A DNA stretch of 64,000 nucleotides from Cupriavidus sp. MP-37. GTDB lineage: Bacteria; Pseudomonadota; Gammaproteobacteria; Burkholderiales; Burkholderiaceae. The position numbers and the translations under genes were made by a program. This document shows positions 30,381 to 39,787 of this stretch, in pieces. The notes beneath the pieces are model-generated. The model made no database searches. It was given only the letters and a program-made list of their open reading frames with translations, and had not been told where the DNA came from. Within the stretch, counting starts at the first letter, position 1. Every line of letters starts with the position of its first letter. The DNA is taken from positions 2,418,001 through 2,482,000 of the forward strand of contig NZ_CP085345.1 in the NCBI RefSeq assembly GCF_020618415.1, in the 5' to 3' direction.

Positions 30381-32846
30381 TCAGCCGGTCGCCAGCGCGC
30401 GCTCCGGTTCCGGCCCGAACGGCGGCATGTTCTCCAGCCGCAGCGATTGCGGCACCGACAGCGAGATGCCGGCGGCGCGCAGCCGCTTGAGGATCTCGAA
30501 CAGCAGGTCGCTGCGCGTGTTCGCGGCGATGCGCGGGCTGCCGACATAGCCGGTCACCGACAGCGTGATGCCGTTGGGCGCGAGCTGGCTGAACATCACC
30601 GACGGCGCCGGCACGTCGAGGATGCTTTCGTTCTCGCGGTAGACGTCGAGCAGCAGGTCGCGCAGCTGCTCCGGGTCGGTGTTCAGCGGGAAGGTGAGTT
30701 GCAGCGAGGCCACCCCCTGGGTGCTGTTGCTCATGGTGACGTTGCGCAGGTTCTGCGAGATCAGCTGCGAGTTGGGCACGATCACCGTGGAGCGGTCGCC
30801 CAGCTGGATCTCGGTGGCGCGCACGTTGATGCGGCGGATGTCGCCCTCGACGCCGGCAATGCTGACCATGTCGCCGACCTTGACCGGGCGCTCGGTCAGC
30901 AGGATCAGCCCCGACACGAAGTTCTTCACGATCTCCTGCAGGCCGAAGCCGATGCCGACCGACAGCGCGCTGACGATCCACGCCAGGTTGTCCCAGCGCA
31001 CGCCCAGCAGCGACAGCGTCAGCAGCACCAGCAGCACGTAGCCGACATTGCTGAACAACGTGATCAGCGACGCGCGCAGCCCGGGCTCCATGCACAGCTT
31101 GGGCAGCAGCTCCGCGTCCAGCCAGCGCCGCACCGTGCGCAGCAGCCAGATGCCCACGCCCAGCGCGACCAGCGCATTCAGGATGCGCTCGGGCATGATG
31201 TTCAGGCTGCGCAGTTTTTCGCCGCCCAGCACGGTGACCAGGCTGTCGACCAGGTCCGCGGGGGTGGTGCCGAAGCCCCCGGTCAATAGCGCCACCACGG
31301 CCAGCAGCAGCAACAGGCTGGCGCCGATGCCGGACAGGATGGTGGCGGCCTGTTCCAGGCGCGCATCGTCGACGCCGAACAGCTGCTTGATCACCTGGCC
31401 GCTGGTGTGCTGGGTCGAGAACAGGCTTTCGAACAGGTCGCGCGTGACCTGCGTCAGCAGGTACAGGCTGCACAGCACGATGTCGAACCAGACCAGCTCA
31501 TAGGTCAGGAAGCGCGCAAAGCTGATATAGCCCGCCAGCAGCGCCACCATCGACACGATCACGATCAGCGTGACGCCGGCGTGGATCATGCCCGCCAGCG
31601 TGGCGCGCGCCTCGGGCTGCTCGCCGGCGGCGGCCAGCTCGTTGCGCACGCGGTTGGCGCGCAGCAGCGCCGCGCCGATGGTCAGCACCACCACCAGCGA
31701 GACCAGGCCGCGCCCCAGCAGCGTGACCTGCACGCTGGTATCGGCAATGCGGTTGAGCTGTTCCAGCGTGCCGGCCAGCAGCAACAGCCCGGCCAGCACC
31801 GCCGGGAACGGCTTCATTGCCCGCGCCACGGGATCGGCCAGCGCGGGCAGCCGCCAGGATGGATGGCGCGTGCACAGCAGCGCGCGCCCGAGGCCCGCGA
31901 TCAGGGCGCTGGTCAGGGTCAGCTTGACCAGCCCGCCGTACAGCGTCATCAGGTCCGGCGGCAGCTCATAGTTGCGGGTGAAGGCGTTGTAGACGATCTG
32001 CACCGCCAGTCCCGTGGTGGCCACGGTCGCGAGCGTGGTGGCGAGCGCCAGCGCGCTGCGCCGCAGCCGCGTCGGCGGCAGCTTGTTCAGGCAGAACCAG
32101 GCCAGCGCGCGTTCGGCCAGGCGCTTGCCCAGCAGCCACACGCCCAGCGCGAGCAGCAGCAGGGCGATGGTGGCGGCGCGCTGCGACGGCTGCCACGCCA
32201 GCTGCACCATCGGCACCACCTGGTCCAGGAACGCGCCCATGCGCGCGCGGTCCTCGGTGCCGGGGCTGACCATCGGCTTCCAGAACTGCGGGTTGAGGAT
32301 GCTGTCCGAGCGCAGCGCCAGCTGGTCTTTCATCTGGCTGCGCTGCAGCCGCGCGATCTGGCCGCTCAGGTTGGCGATGTTCTCCTTGCTTTCGGCCGCC
32401 TGCTTGAGCTGCGCATCGAGCTGCAAGCGCCGCGCATTGAGCTCGGCGCGCTGCCGCACTACCGCCGGGGCCTCCTTGGTGATGCCATCCGCCGGCGGCG
32501 GGCCCAGCACGTCGAGCTGCGCCTGCAGCTGGTCGCGCTGCGGCGCCAGCGCGGCGGAAAGCTTGTCGACATCGGTGTCGAGCTGGTGCAGGTCATGGTC
32601 GAGCTCGTCCAGCCTGGTGGTGCCGTCGGGGTCGGAGGCCTGTTGCTTGATGCGGTCCTGCTCGGTCTGCAGGCGCTTGAGTTCGGCGGTGGCTTCGGCG
32701 TGCGTGAGGGCGGGGGGCTGCTGTGCCTCGGTGGCGGAGGCGGCCTCGGATGCCGGCGCCGCGATCGCGGCGGGCAGGGTGGCTGGCATCAGGTGGCATA
32801 GCGCTGCGAGCGCAAGGCCCAGTGCGAGCCGTGAAACGTTGCTCAT
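30381..32846 (-). CDS. Large MscS-family mechanosensitive channel (DUF3772 type)
   Basis: This 821-residue protein has a signal peptide (LALGLALAALCHLMPATL), a long periplasmic coiled-coil region (about 50-210, rich in Gln, Glu and Arg), about eleven membrane segments, and a C-terminal MscS core. The pore helix is visible near LAWIVSALSVGIGFGLQE, followed by GLILLTERPVKVGDMVSI and the beta domain with VIVPNSQLISQNLRN. The architecture resembles MscK and YbiO but is shorter than MscK. It should release solutes on hypo-osmotic shock. The start at 32846 is preferred; a TATAAT promoter hexamer lies upstream on the same strand. Confidence 0.88.
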   Translation of the reverse strand: MSNVSRLALGLALAALCHLMPATLPAAIAAPASEAASATEAQQPPALTHAEATAELKRLQTEQDRIKQQASDPDGTTRLDELDHDLHQLDTDVDKLSAALAPQRDQLQAQLDVLGPPPADGITKEAPAVVRQRAELNARRLQLDAQLKQAAESKENIANLSGQIARLQRSQMKDQLALRSDSILNPQFWKPMVSPGTEDRARMGAFLDQVVPMVQLAWQPSQRAATIALLLLALGVWLLGKRLAERALAWFCLNKLPPTRLRRSALALATTLATVATTGLAVQIVYNAFTRNYELPPDLMTLYGGLVKLTLTSALIAGLGRALLCTRHPSWRLPALADPVARAMKPFPAVLAGLLLLAGTLEQLNRIADTSVQVTLLGRGLVSLVVVLTIGAALLRANRVRNELAAAGEQPEARATLAGMIHAGVTLIVIVSMVALLAGYISFARFLTYELVWFDIVLCSLYLLTQVTRDLFESLFSTQHTSGQVIKQLFGVDDARLEQAATILSGIGASLLLLLAVVALLTGGFGTTPADLVDSLVTVLGGEKLRSLNIMPERILNALVALGVGIWLLRTVRRWLDAELLPKLCMEPGLRASLITLFSNVGYVLLVLLTLSLLGVRWDNLAWIVSALSVGIGFGLQEIVKNFVSGLILLTERPVKVGDMVSIAGVEGDIRRINVRATEIQLGDRSTVIVPNSQLISQNLRNVTMSNSTQGVASLQLTFPLNTDPEQLRDLLLDVYRENESILDVPAPSVMFSQLAPNGITLSVTGYVGSPRIAANTRSDLLFEILKRLRAAGISLSVPQSLRLENMPPFGPEPERALATG

Positions 32847-33305
32847 GGCGGAATCTCGTCGGACGGTGACGGCTTGCGGCGCTCCGGCATCGACAGGCGG
32901 ATCGCCAGTTGCGCCCCACCAGCAGAGGTGCAGCGCGGCGATCGGATGCGGGAACGGCCGGGACACCGGCAATGAACAGGCAAGGGGATCGCCGCTCGCT
33001 GGCGGTCCTCTCGGTGGTTCGGCCAGGCCCGATGCGCCCACGCGAGGGCACCGGCAGCTGGCCGCTGATGACGGGACCGGTGCAACCGGCCCAGCCGCGA
33101 TCCGCGAAATTATAGAAAAGCGCATCCGCCACACCGCCGGATGCTGCGGCGGATCGGGCACACCGTGACAAATTGATACGCATCCCTGCCCGCGGCGCCG
33201 GCGCGGCCGCCGTCGGCATGCGCGCCGTCATCGCAGTAAGATCACGGGCTTCCGGACATGCGCGGCCCGCATTGCCTCAGTCACTCAACATCTTCTGGAG
33301 AACGC
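32847..33305. promoter_or_regulatory. Divergent intergenic region (459 bp) between channel and hydrolase genes
   Basis: I see no gene here. On the minus strand a perfect TATAAT -10 hexamer lies at 33114-33109, which would give the channel mRNA a leader of about 260 bases; its -35 is weak. The plus-strand start has a clear GGAG site at 33297-33300 five bases before the ATG at 33306. Several frames are open because of the high GC content, but none has good coding character. Confidence 0.45.
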
Positions 33306-33974
33306 ATGGCGCTTGCGTCAGGCACCGAAAAGACCCGGCTCGACGGCGACGCCGGGGCGATTGAAATGCTGGTCGACCGACCCAAGGGCGATCCGCTCGG
33401 CATTGCCGTGGTGGGCCACCCGCATCCGTTGCTGGGCGGCTCGGCCACGCACAAGGTGCCGCACCAGCTGGCCAAGGCGCTGGCGGCGCGCGGCTACCTG
33501 ACGGTGCGGCCGAATTTCCGCGGCGTGGAGGGTTCGGGCGGCGCCCATGACCAGGGCCGCGGCGAGGCGCAGGACATGCTGGCAGTCGTCGCCCACCTGC
33601 GCGAAGCGCATCCGGGCCTGCCGCTGGCGCTGGCCGGCTTTTCCTTCGGCGCCTTCGTCATGACCCATGTGGCCGCGGCGCTGGCGGCGCAGTCCGTGCC
33701 GATCCGCCACCTGGTGCTGGCCGGCACCCCCTATGGCGTGGTGAAAGGCCATCGCAGCTATGACACACCGGCGGTGCCGGCCGATTGCCTGGTGGTCCAT
33801 GGCGAGCGCGACGAGCGCGCGGAACTGGCGGCCTTGTTCGACTGGGCCCGGCCGCAGGCGCTGCCGGTGGTGGTGGTGCCGGGCGCGGATCACTTCTTCA
33901 CCGGCAAGCTGCCGCTGCTGGTGCGCATCGTCGGCGGCTATCTGGATCGGCCCGTGCAGGCCGCCACCATGTAA
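33306..33974 (+). CDS. Alpha/beta-hydrolase family protein
   Basis: This 222-residue hydrolase has the nucleophile elbow GFSFGAF near 110 (Ser in G-X-S-X-G), GHPHPLLGG in the oxyanion region, an Asp in the acid loop, and the catalytic His in PGADHFFTGKL near the end. It resembles the small dienelactone-hydrolase-like or CocE/NonD-type hydrolases common next to stress genes. No signal peptide is seen, so it should be cytoplasmic. Substrate unknown. It is divergent from the channel gene and separated from the next gene by 166 bp containing no ORF. Confidence 0.82.
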   Translation: MALASGTEKTRLDGDAGAIEMLVDRPKGDPLGIAVVGHPHPLLGGSATHKVPHQLAKALAARGYLTVRPNFRGVEGSGGAHDQGRGEAQDMLAVVAHLREAHPGLPLALAGFSFGAFVMTHVAAALAAQSVPIRHLVLAGTPYGVVKGHRSYDTPAVPADCLVVHGERDERAELAALFDWARPQALPVVVVPGADHFFTGKLPLLVRIVGGYLDRPVQAATM

Positions 33975-34140
33975 AAACTTCGATCTTTGCCGCCGTTGCG
34001 CGGACTGCGCCGGGCCATGCGCTGACCGCGGGCCCGGCCGTCGCCAGCCGCTGCGATCCGCGCCGAGCCGGCGCGAGGCATGGATGATGCTACCGATAGC
34101 AGACACGGCGCACGACACGCGTCCGGATCGGAGGCAATCC

Positions 34141-34875
34141 ATGAAAGACTATCCACCGTCAGAAATCAGGGAAACGTGGCGCAACCGGGGCTATGGCGAG
34201 CCCGGCGATACCCGCCAGGCACACCACTGGCGCAGCGGCAATCCGGGCGGCGCCGGCTTTGGCTACGGCCAGGCGCGCTATGGCGCGGAAGACGGCGAGG
34301 GCCCGGAACAGCAGTACCGTCCCGGCATCCCGGCACGGACCGCGTCGCGCCGGCTGCCCAAGAACTACCAGCGTACCGACGCGCGCATCCGCGACGATCT
34401 GTGCGAACGGCTGGCGCATGCCGACGACGACGTCTCGGATGTGACCGTCGATGTCGGCTCGGGCATCGTCACGCTGACCGGCACCGTGGCCGACCGCGGC
34501 ATCAAGTACCGCATTGAAGAGCTGGCCGAAGACGTGCTGGGCGTGAACGAGGTGCGCAACAACCTGCAGGTGGCGCGCCGCGCGGGCGGTGCGGACGACG
34601 GGCAGCGCGAGCCCGGCGCCGCGGGCGGCAGCATGCCCGGACACCGGCGCCTGGGCCAGTCGGCCGGCCGGCGCCAGCCGGTGGGGGAGGTTGGCTCGGA
34701 CGTGCTGTATATCGTTCAGTCGCGCGACGGGCGCTTCCTGGGCGCGGAGTCCGGCGAGGCCGTGCTGGTGCCGGGAATCAGCCAGGCCGGCTTGTTCGAC
34801 GATCCGGATGAAGCCCGCGCCGCGGCGCAGGAGCATTGCAGCCGCGGCTACCGCATCCTGGCGACGCGGCGCTGA
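34141..34875 (+). CDS. BON-domain protein with DUF2188-like C-terminus
   Basis: This 244-residue protein has no signal peptide. Residues 1-70 are polar and Gly/Arg/Tyr-rich, suggesting a disordered region. Residues about 77-145 form a BON domain (DARIRDDLCERLAHADDD, then VGSGIVTLTGTVADRG). The last 60 residues (VLYIVQSRDGRFLGAESGEA) resemble short stress-associated domains fused to it. BON domains bind membranes or lipids, often in osmotic-stress proteins, which suits the neighbouring MscS-type channel. A GGAGG site precedes the ATG at 34141. Confidence 0.72.
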   Translation: MKDYPPSEIRETWRNRGYGEPGDTRQAHHWRSGNPGGAGFGYGQARYGAEDGEGPEQQYRPGIPARTASRRLPKNYQRTDARIRDDLCERLAHADDDVSDVTVDVGSGIVTLTGTVADRGIKYRIEELAEDVLGVNEVRNNLQVARRAGGADDGQREPGAAGGSMPGHRRLGQSAGRRQPVGEVGSDVLYIVQSRDGRFLGAESGEAVLVPGISQAGLFDDPDEARAAAQEHCSRGYRILATRR

Positions 34876-34884
34876 CAGCGCGAC

Positions 34885-34912
34885 GGCGTCAGGCGTCAGG
34901 CATCAGGCATTA
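34885..34912. repeat. Four 7-bp tandem repeats (GGCRTCA) at the end of the GntR gene
   Basis: GGCGTCA, GGCGTCA, GGCATCA and GGCATTA run head to tail from 34885 to 34912. The third unit contains the minus-strand TGA stop of the GntR gene (34903-34905), so slippage here could change the C-terminus. Copy number is likely to vary between strains. Confidence 0.6.
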
Positions 34913-35634
34913 GGCACGGCCGGCGCGCTGGCCGGATCCGGGTGGATCTGCATCACCGCGGCGCGCTTCTCCAGCAGGTGCTGGCGCAGGATCGACGCCA
35001 GGCGCTTGCCGTCGCGGGCTTCCAGCGCGCGGATCATCTCTTCGTGGTCGTGCACCGCGCGCTCCCACTTGTCGGTCTGGTGGTTGGAGCGGAAGCGCAT
35101 CGCCTTGAGCCGCCGGTTCAGCGTCAGGTAGGTCTGCAGCAGGGTCTGGTTGCGCGCCGCCGCGGCGATGCGGTCGTGGATTTCCTGGTTGCGGCTGTAG
35201 TAGCCGGGCAGGTCATTGCGCGCATGGCAGGCCAGCATGGCGTAATGCAGCGCCTTGATCTCGGCCAGTTCCGGCGCGGTGATGCGTTCGCACGCCAGCT
35301 CGCCGGCGAAGGCCTCCAGGCCGCTCATCAGCTCGAACGCCTCCCACGCCTCGGCCTCGCTCATGCGCGAGACGCTGGCGCCGCGGTTGGGCGAGATCTC
35401 GATCAGCCCCTCGGCGGCAAGCACCTTGAGCGCCTCGCGCAGCGGCGTGCGCGAGATCCCCAGCGTTTCGCACAGTTCGCGCTCGTTCAGCTTCATGCCC
35501 GGCGCCAGCACCCCTTCGACGATGAAGTTGCGCAGGTGGTCGACCACGGTGTCGTGCAGCCGCTGGCGCACCACCTTGGGCAGGAGCGGGGCGGCGGGAG
35601 TGCCGGTGCCGCCGGTGCCGTCCGAAGCTTGCAT
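34903..35634 (-). CDS. GntR-family (FadR/FCD) transcriptional regulator
   Basis: This 243-residue regulator has a winged helix at about 25-95 (LNERELCETLGISRTPLREA, then LAAEGLIEISPNRGASV) and an all-helical FCD ligand domain with the metal-binding His pattern of that subfamily, including HDHEEMIRAL near the end. FCD regulators usually answer to small carboxylates. The MHS transporter lies 77 bp upstream on the same strand, so both may control uptake of an organic acid. The 3' end overlaps the 7-bp tandem repeats. Confidence 0.85.
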   Translation of the reverse strand: MQASDGTGGTGTPAAPLLPKVVRQRLHDTVVDHLRNFIVEGVLAPGMKLNERELCETLGISRTPLREALKVLAAEGLIEISPNRGASVSRMSEAEAWEAFELMSGLEAFAGELACERITAPELAEIKALHYAMLACHARNDLPGYYSRNQEIHDRIAAAARNQTLLQTYLTLNRRLKAMRFRSNHQTDKWERAVHDHEEMIRALEARDGKRLASILRQHLLEKRAAVMQIHPDPASAPAVPNA

Positions 35635-35711
35635 GCAATGTCCCTGTCATTAGCGTGGTGCCATTCTAAGACATTGCCGGCCTGCCGCAACGCTGGCCGC
35701 GACCGTTGCGC

Positions 35712-37040
35712 TCAGCGCGCCGGGCGGCGCAGCGGCACGCCGCTTTCGCGCTGCGCCGCGGCCTCCGCGCGCCGCCCGATCAACGCCACCGACAGCGCCG
35801 AGACCAGTCCCGCGAAGGCCACGTAGGCGCAGATCTGCCACGGTTGCCCGCCGCCGGACTTGAGCAGCGCGGTGGCGATGATGGGCGTGATGCCGGAAGC
35901 GAAGATGCCCGAGAACTGGTAGACGAACGAGATCCCGGTGTAGCGCACCCTGGCATCGAACAGCTCGCAGAACAGCGCCGCTTCCGGCCCGTACACCGCG
36001 GCGTAGAGAATGCCGAACGGCACCACGATGGCCAGCCACAGCAGCATGGTGTTGCCGCCGCTGTTCAGCATCAGCCAGAACGCGGGGAAGGCCGACAGCG
36101 CGGTGATCAGCGAACCCCAGAAATACACCCGCGTGCGGCCGATGCGGTCGGACAGGTGGCCGAAGAACGGGATGAAGAAGCACATCGCGATCGCCGCCGC
36201 CATCACCCCGACCAGCGCCTGGGTGCGGCTGATGTTGACGGTCTGGGTCAGGTAGGTGATCGAGAACACGCCGAAGATGTTGAAGAAGACGCCGTCGATA
36301 TAGCGCGCGCCCATGCCCTTGACGATATTGCCTGGGTAGCGCCGCATCATGTCGACAAAGGGAATCCGGGTTTCCGCATTGCGCTGCTTGATCACGGCGA
36401 ATTCCGGCGTTTCCTTCACGTTGAGCCGGATATACATGCCTACGAACACCATCGCCGCCGAGATCAGGAACGCCACGCGCCAGCCCCACGCCAGGAACTG
36501 CGCATCGGTCAGCGTCAGCGACAGCAGCGCGACCACGCCCGAGGCCAGGCACAGCCCGATCGCCAGCCCGATCTGCGGCAGCGACGCGTAGAAGCCCTTG
36601 CGGTGCGGCGGCGCGTACTCGTACGCCATCAGCACCGCGCCGCCCCATTCGCCGCCCAGGCCGATGCCCTGCAGCACGCGCAGCAGCAGCAACAGCAGCG
36701 GCGCCAGGATGCCGATGCTGTCATAGGTCGGCACCAGGCCGATCAGGAAGGTGGACACGCCCATGATCATCAGCGTCATCACCAGCATGCTCTTGCGGCC
36801 GACCTTGTCGCCGAAGTGCCCGAAGATCACGCCGCCGAGCGGACGTGTGACAAAGCCCACCGCGAAGGTGGTGTAGGCCAGCATGGTGGCCACCAGCGGG
36901 TCATCGCCGGGGAAGTACAGCTTGTTGAAGACCAGGCCGGCGACCACGCCGTACAGGAAGAAGTCATACCACTCGATGGTGGCGCCGATCACGGACGCCA
37001 GCGCGACCTTGCGGATCGCCTGTTCGTTGGGGCTAGTCAT
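35712..37040 (-). CDS. MHS-family MFS transporter (metabolite:H+ symporter)
   Basis: This 442-residue MFS protein of the MHS subfamily (ProP, KgtP, ShiA type) has about twelve membrane segments. It opens with GATIEWYDFFLYG, the hallmark of the subfamily, followed by FGHFGDKVGRKSML (loop 2-3), RVLQGIGLGGEWGGA and PETPEF-like KETPEFAVI. A strong AGGAG site precedes the ATG at 37040. The GMC oxidoreductase gene is 113 bp upstream on the same strand, so it may import the alcohol or acid used by that enzyme. Substrate not predictable. Confidence 0.87.
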   Translation of the reverse strand: MTSPNEQAIRKVALASVIGATIEWYDFFLYGVVAGLVFNKLYFPGDDPLVATMLAYTTFAVGFVTRPLGGVIFGHFGDKVGRKSMLVMTLMIMGVSTFLIGLVPTYDSIGILAPLLLLLLRVLQGIGLGGEWGGAVLMAYEYAPPHRKGFYASLPQIGLAIGLCLASGVVALLSLTLTDAQFLAWGWRVAFLISAAMVFVGMYIRLNVKETPEFAVIKQRNAETRIPFVDMMRRYPGNIVKGMGARYIDGVFFNIFGVFSITYLTQTVNISRTQALVGVMAAAIAMCFFIPFFGHLSDRIGRTRVYFWGSLITALSAFPAFWLMLNSGGNTMLLWLAIVVPFGILYAAVYGPEAALFCELFDARVRYTGISFVYQFSGIFASGITPIIATALLKSGGGQPWQICAYVAFAGLVSALSVALIGRRAEAAAQRESGVPLRRPAR

Positions 37041-37153
37041 GCTTGTCTCCTCTGGTGGTGGGCGGCGTCCTCTGGAAGGATGGTTATGGACGCCGATGCG
37101 CTGCGGGGCCTGGCCTGGTGGTTTTCGATGCCCGGGCCCGCCGGTTTGCCGCT

Positions 37154-38809
37154 TCAGGCTGCGACGGCCATCGGCGCGACGACATCGGCGTGGTGGATCT
37201 CGCGCCGCGCGTCTTCGCGGATCAGGTCCGCCGCGCGCTCGGCCATCATTACCACCGGCACGTTGGTGTTGCCCGAGACCAGCGTGGGCATCACCGAGCA
37301 GTCGACCACGCGCAGCCCGCCGATACCGTGCACGCGCAGGCGCGCATCGACCACCGCGAGCGGATCGGCGGCGGGGCCCATCTTTGCGGTACCCGACGGA
37401 TGGAAGATGGTGGCGCCGTACTCGCGGCAGAAGTGCAGGATCTCGTCGTCGCTGCGCACCGCGTCGCCGGGCCGGAACTCGCGCTTCATCAGCCCGCGCA
37501 TCGGTTCGGTCTGCGCCACGCGCCGCGCGTAGCGCACCGCCGCGACCGTGCAGCGCCGGTCCAGCTCGGCCGACAGGTAGTTGGGCTGCATCGACGGCGG
37601 CTCGAACGGGTCGGTCGAGCGGATGCGCACGGTGCCGCGCGACTCCGGGCGCAGCTGGCACACGGAATAGGTGCAGCCCGAGAACGGGTGCACCATGCCG
37701 CCGGCCATGTCGGCCGACAGCGTCGAGAAATGGAACTGCGTGTCCGGCGTCGCGCTCTCGTGCGGCAGGGCGCGGCAGAACATCGCGCCCTGGTTGATGC
37801 CGATCGCCAGCGGGCCCTTGCGCAGCAGCAGCCATTCCAGGCCCATGCGCGCCTTGCCGGCCAGCGTGCGCAGCTGGTCGTTGGTGGTAATGGGCCGGGC
37901 CACCTCGTAGATCAGCCGGATCTGCAGGTGGTCCTGCAGGTTTTCGCCGACGCCCGGCAGCGCCTGCACCACCGGCACGCCCAGCTCCTGCAGCAGCGGT
38001 GCCGGGCCGATGCCGGACAGCTGCAGCAGCTGCGGCGACTGCAGCGCGCCGGCACACAGGATCACCTCGCGCCGCGCCCGCAGGATATAGGGCTGGCCGT
38101 GCTGGGTGTAGCGCACCCCCACGGCGCGCTTGCCTTCGAACAGGATGCCGGTGGTATGCGCGTCAGTCTCCACGCGCAGGTTGGCGCGCCCGCGCGCCGG
38201 GCGCAGGTAGGCCACCGCGGTGGAGCAGCGCCAGCCGTTGCGCGTGGTCAGCTGGTAGTAGCCCACGCCTTCCTGGTCGCCGCCGTTGAAGTCGGTCCGG
38301 CGCGGCAGGCCCAGCGCCTGGCCGGCGGCGATGAAGGCATCGACCAGCGCATGGCGCCGGTCGATCGAGGTGGCATTGAGCGGGCCGTCGGTGCCGCGCG
38401 TCGGGCCGGCGCCGAGGTCGTTGTTCTCGAGCTTGCGGAAGTAGGGCAGGCAGTCGTCCCAGCCCCAGCCAGGATTGCCCAGCGCCGCCCAGTGGTCGTA
38501 GTCCTCGCGCTGGCCGCGCACGTAGATCAGGCCGTTGATGGCGCTGCTGCCGCCCAGCGTGCGCCCGCGCGGCCAGTAGATGCGGCGGTTCAGCATGTTG
38601 GGATCGGGATCGGTATAGAAGCCCCAGTTCACCTGCTTGTGGAACATGGTCTTGCCGTAGCCGATCGGGATATGGATCCACGGGTAGCGGTCGGGCGGGC
38701 CCGCCTCGAGCAGGCAGACCGAATGGCGGCCGTCTTCGCTGAGCCGGTTGGCCAGCACGCACCCGGCCGAGCCCGCGCCCACCACGATGTAGTCAACGGT
38801 TTGCGACAT
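37154..38809 (-). CDS. GMC-family FAD oxidoreductase (alcohol/choline dehydrogenase-like)
   Basis: This 551-residue flavoenzyme has the N-terminal FAD-binding VVGAGSAGCVLANRL (about 9-23), the GMC signature 1 around WPRGRTLGGSSAINGLIYVRG (78-98 region), signature 2 near CAGALQSPQLLQLSGIGP, and the C-terminal active-site His pair in FHPSGTAKMG and VSGNTNVPVV. Such enzymes oxidise aliphatic alcohols, choline or polyethylene glycol with a membrane electron acceptor. An AGGAG site precedes the ATG at 38809. It is divergent from the IclR gene, its likely regulator, and is followed by the transporter. Confidence 0.88.
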   Translation of the reverse strand: MSQTVDYIVVGAGSAGCVLANRLSEDGRHSVCLLEAGPPDRYPWIHIPIGYGKTMFHKQVNWGFYTDPDPNMLNRRIYWPRGRTLGGSSAINGLIYVRGQREDYDHWAALGNPGWGWDDCLPYFRKLENNDLGAGPTRGTDGPLNATSIDRRHALVDAFIAAGQALGLPRRTDFNGGDQEGVGYYQLTTRNGWRCSTAVAYLRPARGRANLRVETDAHTTGILFEGKRAVGVRYTQHGQPYILRARREVILCAGALQSPQLLQLSGIGPAPLLQELGVPVVQALPGVGENLQDHLQIRLIYEVARPITTNDQLRTLAGKARMGLEWLLLRKGPLAIGINQGAMFCRALPHESATPDTQFHFSTLSADMAGGMVHPFSGCTYSVCQLRPESRGTVRIRSTDPFEPPSMQPNYLSAELDRRCTVAAVRYARRVAQTEPMRGLMKREFRPGDAVRSDDEILHFCREYGATIFHPSGTAKMGPAADPLAVVDARLRVHGIGGLRVVDCSVMPTLVSGNTNVPVVMMAERAADLIREDARREIHHADVVAPMAVAA

Positions 38810-38869
38810 CGTCGCTGTCTCCTGTTTTTGGCCTGCGGGGCGCGCGGCCCTTCGGCATGGATTTATAAT

Positions 38870-38910
38870 TTGAAACGTTCTGTTCCGGATTTTATTTTTC
38901 AAGGCCGGAA
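38870..38910 (+). promoter_or_regulatory. iclR promoter and overlapping TTCCGG/CCGGAA operator
   Basis: TTGAAA (38870-38875) and TATTTT (38893-38898) are exactly 17 bp apart on the plus strand, a good promoter for the IclR gene. TTCCGG (38883-38888) and CCGGAA (38905-38910) form an inverted repeat with a 16-bp spacer over the -10 and start region, so the IclR protein probably represses itself and controls the divergent GMC oxidoreductase gene. Confidence 0.5.
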
Positions 38911-38941
38911 TGGAAAGCCCAATCGCGAGGAGACGCCGGTT

Positions 38942-39766
38942 GTGAAACAGAACATGACAATGCCGTTTCAGAATCGCACTGCAGCAGAAGACGGGGTGCC
39001 GGAAGAGGATGCCCGCAGCTTGCGCGTGCTGGCGGTGCTGTCCAGCCTGGCCCGGGCGCAGCAGCCGCAGACGCTGTCCCAGCTGTCGCAGCGCCTGCAT
39101 GTGCCGAAGGCGACGCTGATGCGCCTGCTGGCGGCGATGGAGCGCAGCGGCTTCGTGGTGCGGATGCCGGCCGAGCGCGGCTATGTGCCCGGGCCCGCCG
39201 CGGCGGCGTTGTCGCTGCAGACGCTGCGCAGCCCGCCGCTGCTGCGCGAATGCCGCGGCATCCTGGCCCGGCTGGTGGCGCGGCTGGGCGAAACCTGCAA
39301 CCTGACCGCGCTCGACGGCGACCGCGTGCTCTACGTCGAGCGCGTCGAAACGCACGAGCCGCTGCGGCTGCAGCTGTCCCCCGGCATCCATGTGCCGCTG
39401 CACTGCACCGCCAGCGGCAAGCTGTTCCTGTCAGCGATGAACCGGGTGGAACGCCAGCAGACACTGCGGCGCCTGGACCTCGCCGCGCACACGCCGCGCA
39501 CGCTGTCCGACCTGCCCGGACTGAACGCCGAACTCGACCGCCTCGCCGCGCGCGGCATTGGCGTCGATCACGAGGAATTCGTGCGCGGCATGTGCGCGGT
39601 GGCGGTGCCGGTGCGCGAACCGGACGGCGCCGGCCCGGGCCGCGTGGTGGCCGCAATCGCCTGCCATGCGCCGACGGCGCGGGCCTCGCTGGAAGCGTTG
39701 CAGCGGGCGGTGCCTACGCTGCAGGGTGCGGCGAAGGAGATGGCGGCGGTGCTGTGCGGGCAGTGA
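38942..39766 (+). CDS. IclR-family transcriptional regulator
   Basis: This 274-residue regulator has an N-terminal winged helix (ARSLRVLAVLSSLARAQQP, LSQRLHVPKATLMRLLAAM) and the IclR effector domain with CNLTALDGDRVLYVERVE, PLHCTASGKLFLSAM and the GVDHEEFVRGMCAVAVPV stretch that lines the ligand pocket. I start at the GTG at 38942, preceded by GAGGAG at a good distance; an ATG at 38954 is the alternative. It is divergent from the GMC oxidoreductase and likely regulates it and the MHS transporter. Confidence 0.85.
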   Translation: MKQNMTMPFQNRTAAEDGVPEEDARSLRVLAVLSSLARAQQPQTLSQLSQRLHVPKATLMRLLAAMERSGFVVRMPAERGYVPGPAAAALSLQTLRSPPLLRECRGILARLVARLGETCNLTALDGDRVLYVERVETHEPLRLQLSPGIHVPLHCTASGKLFLSAMNRVERQQTLRRLDLAAHTPRTLSDLPGLNAELDRLAARGIGVDHEEFVRGMCAVAVPVREPDGAGPGRVVAAIACHAPTARASLEALQRAVPTLQGAAKEMAAVLCGQ

Positions 39767-39787
39767 GCCGGGCGCAAGACTTCCCGC

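Noticed and set aside
31407..32801. Plus-strand open frame of 464 codons opposite the MscS-type gene
   Set aside because: Shadow of the channel gene, Gln/Arg/His-rich with no start support.
37041..38057. N-terminal extension of the MHS transporter frame into the GMC gene
   Set aside because: The frame stays open upstream, but the conserved start MTSPNEQ has a strong AGGAG site and the upstream sequence belongs to the GMC gene in another frame.
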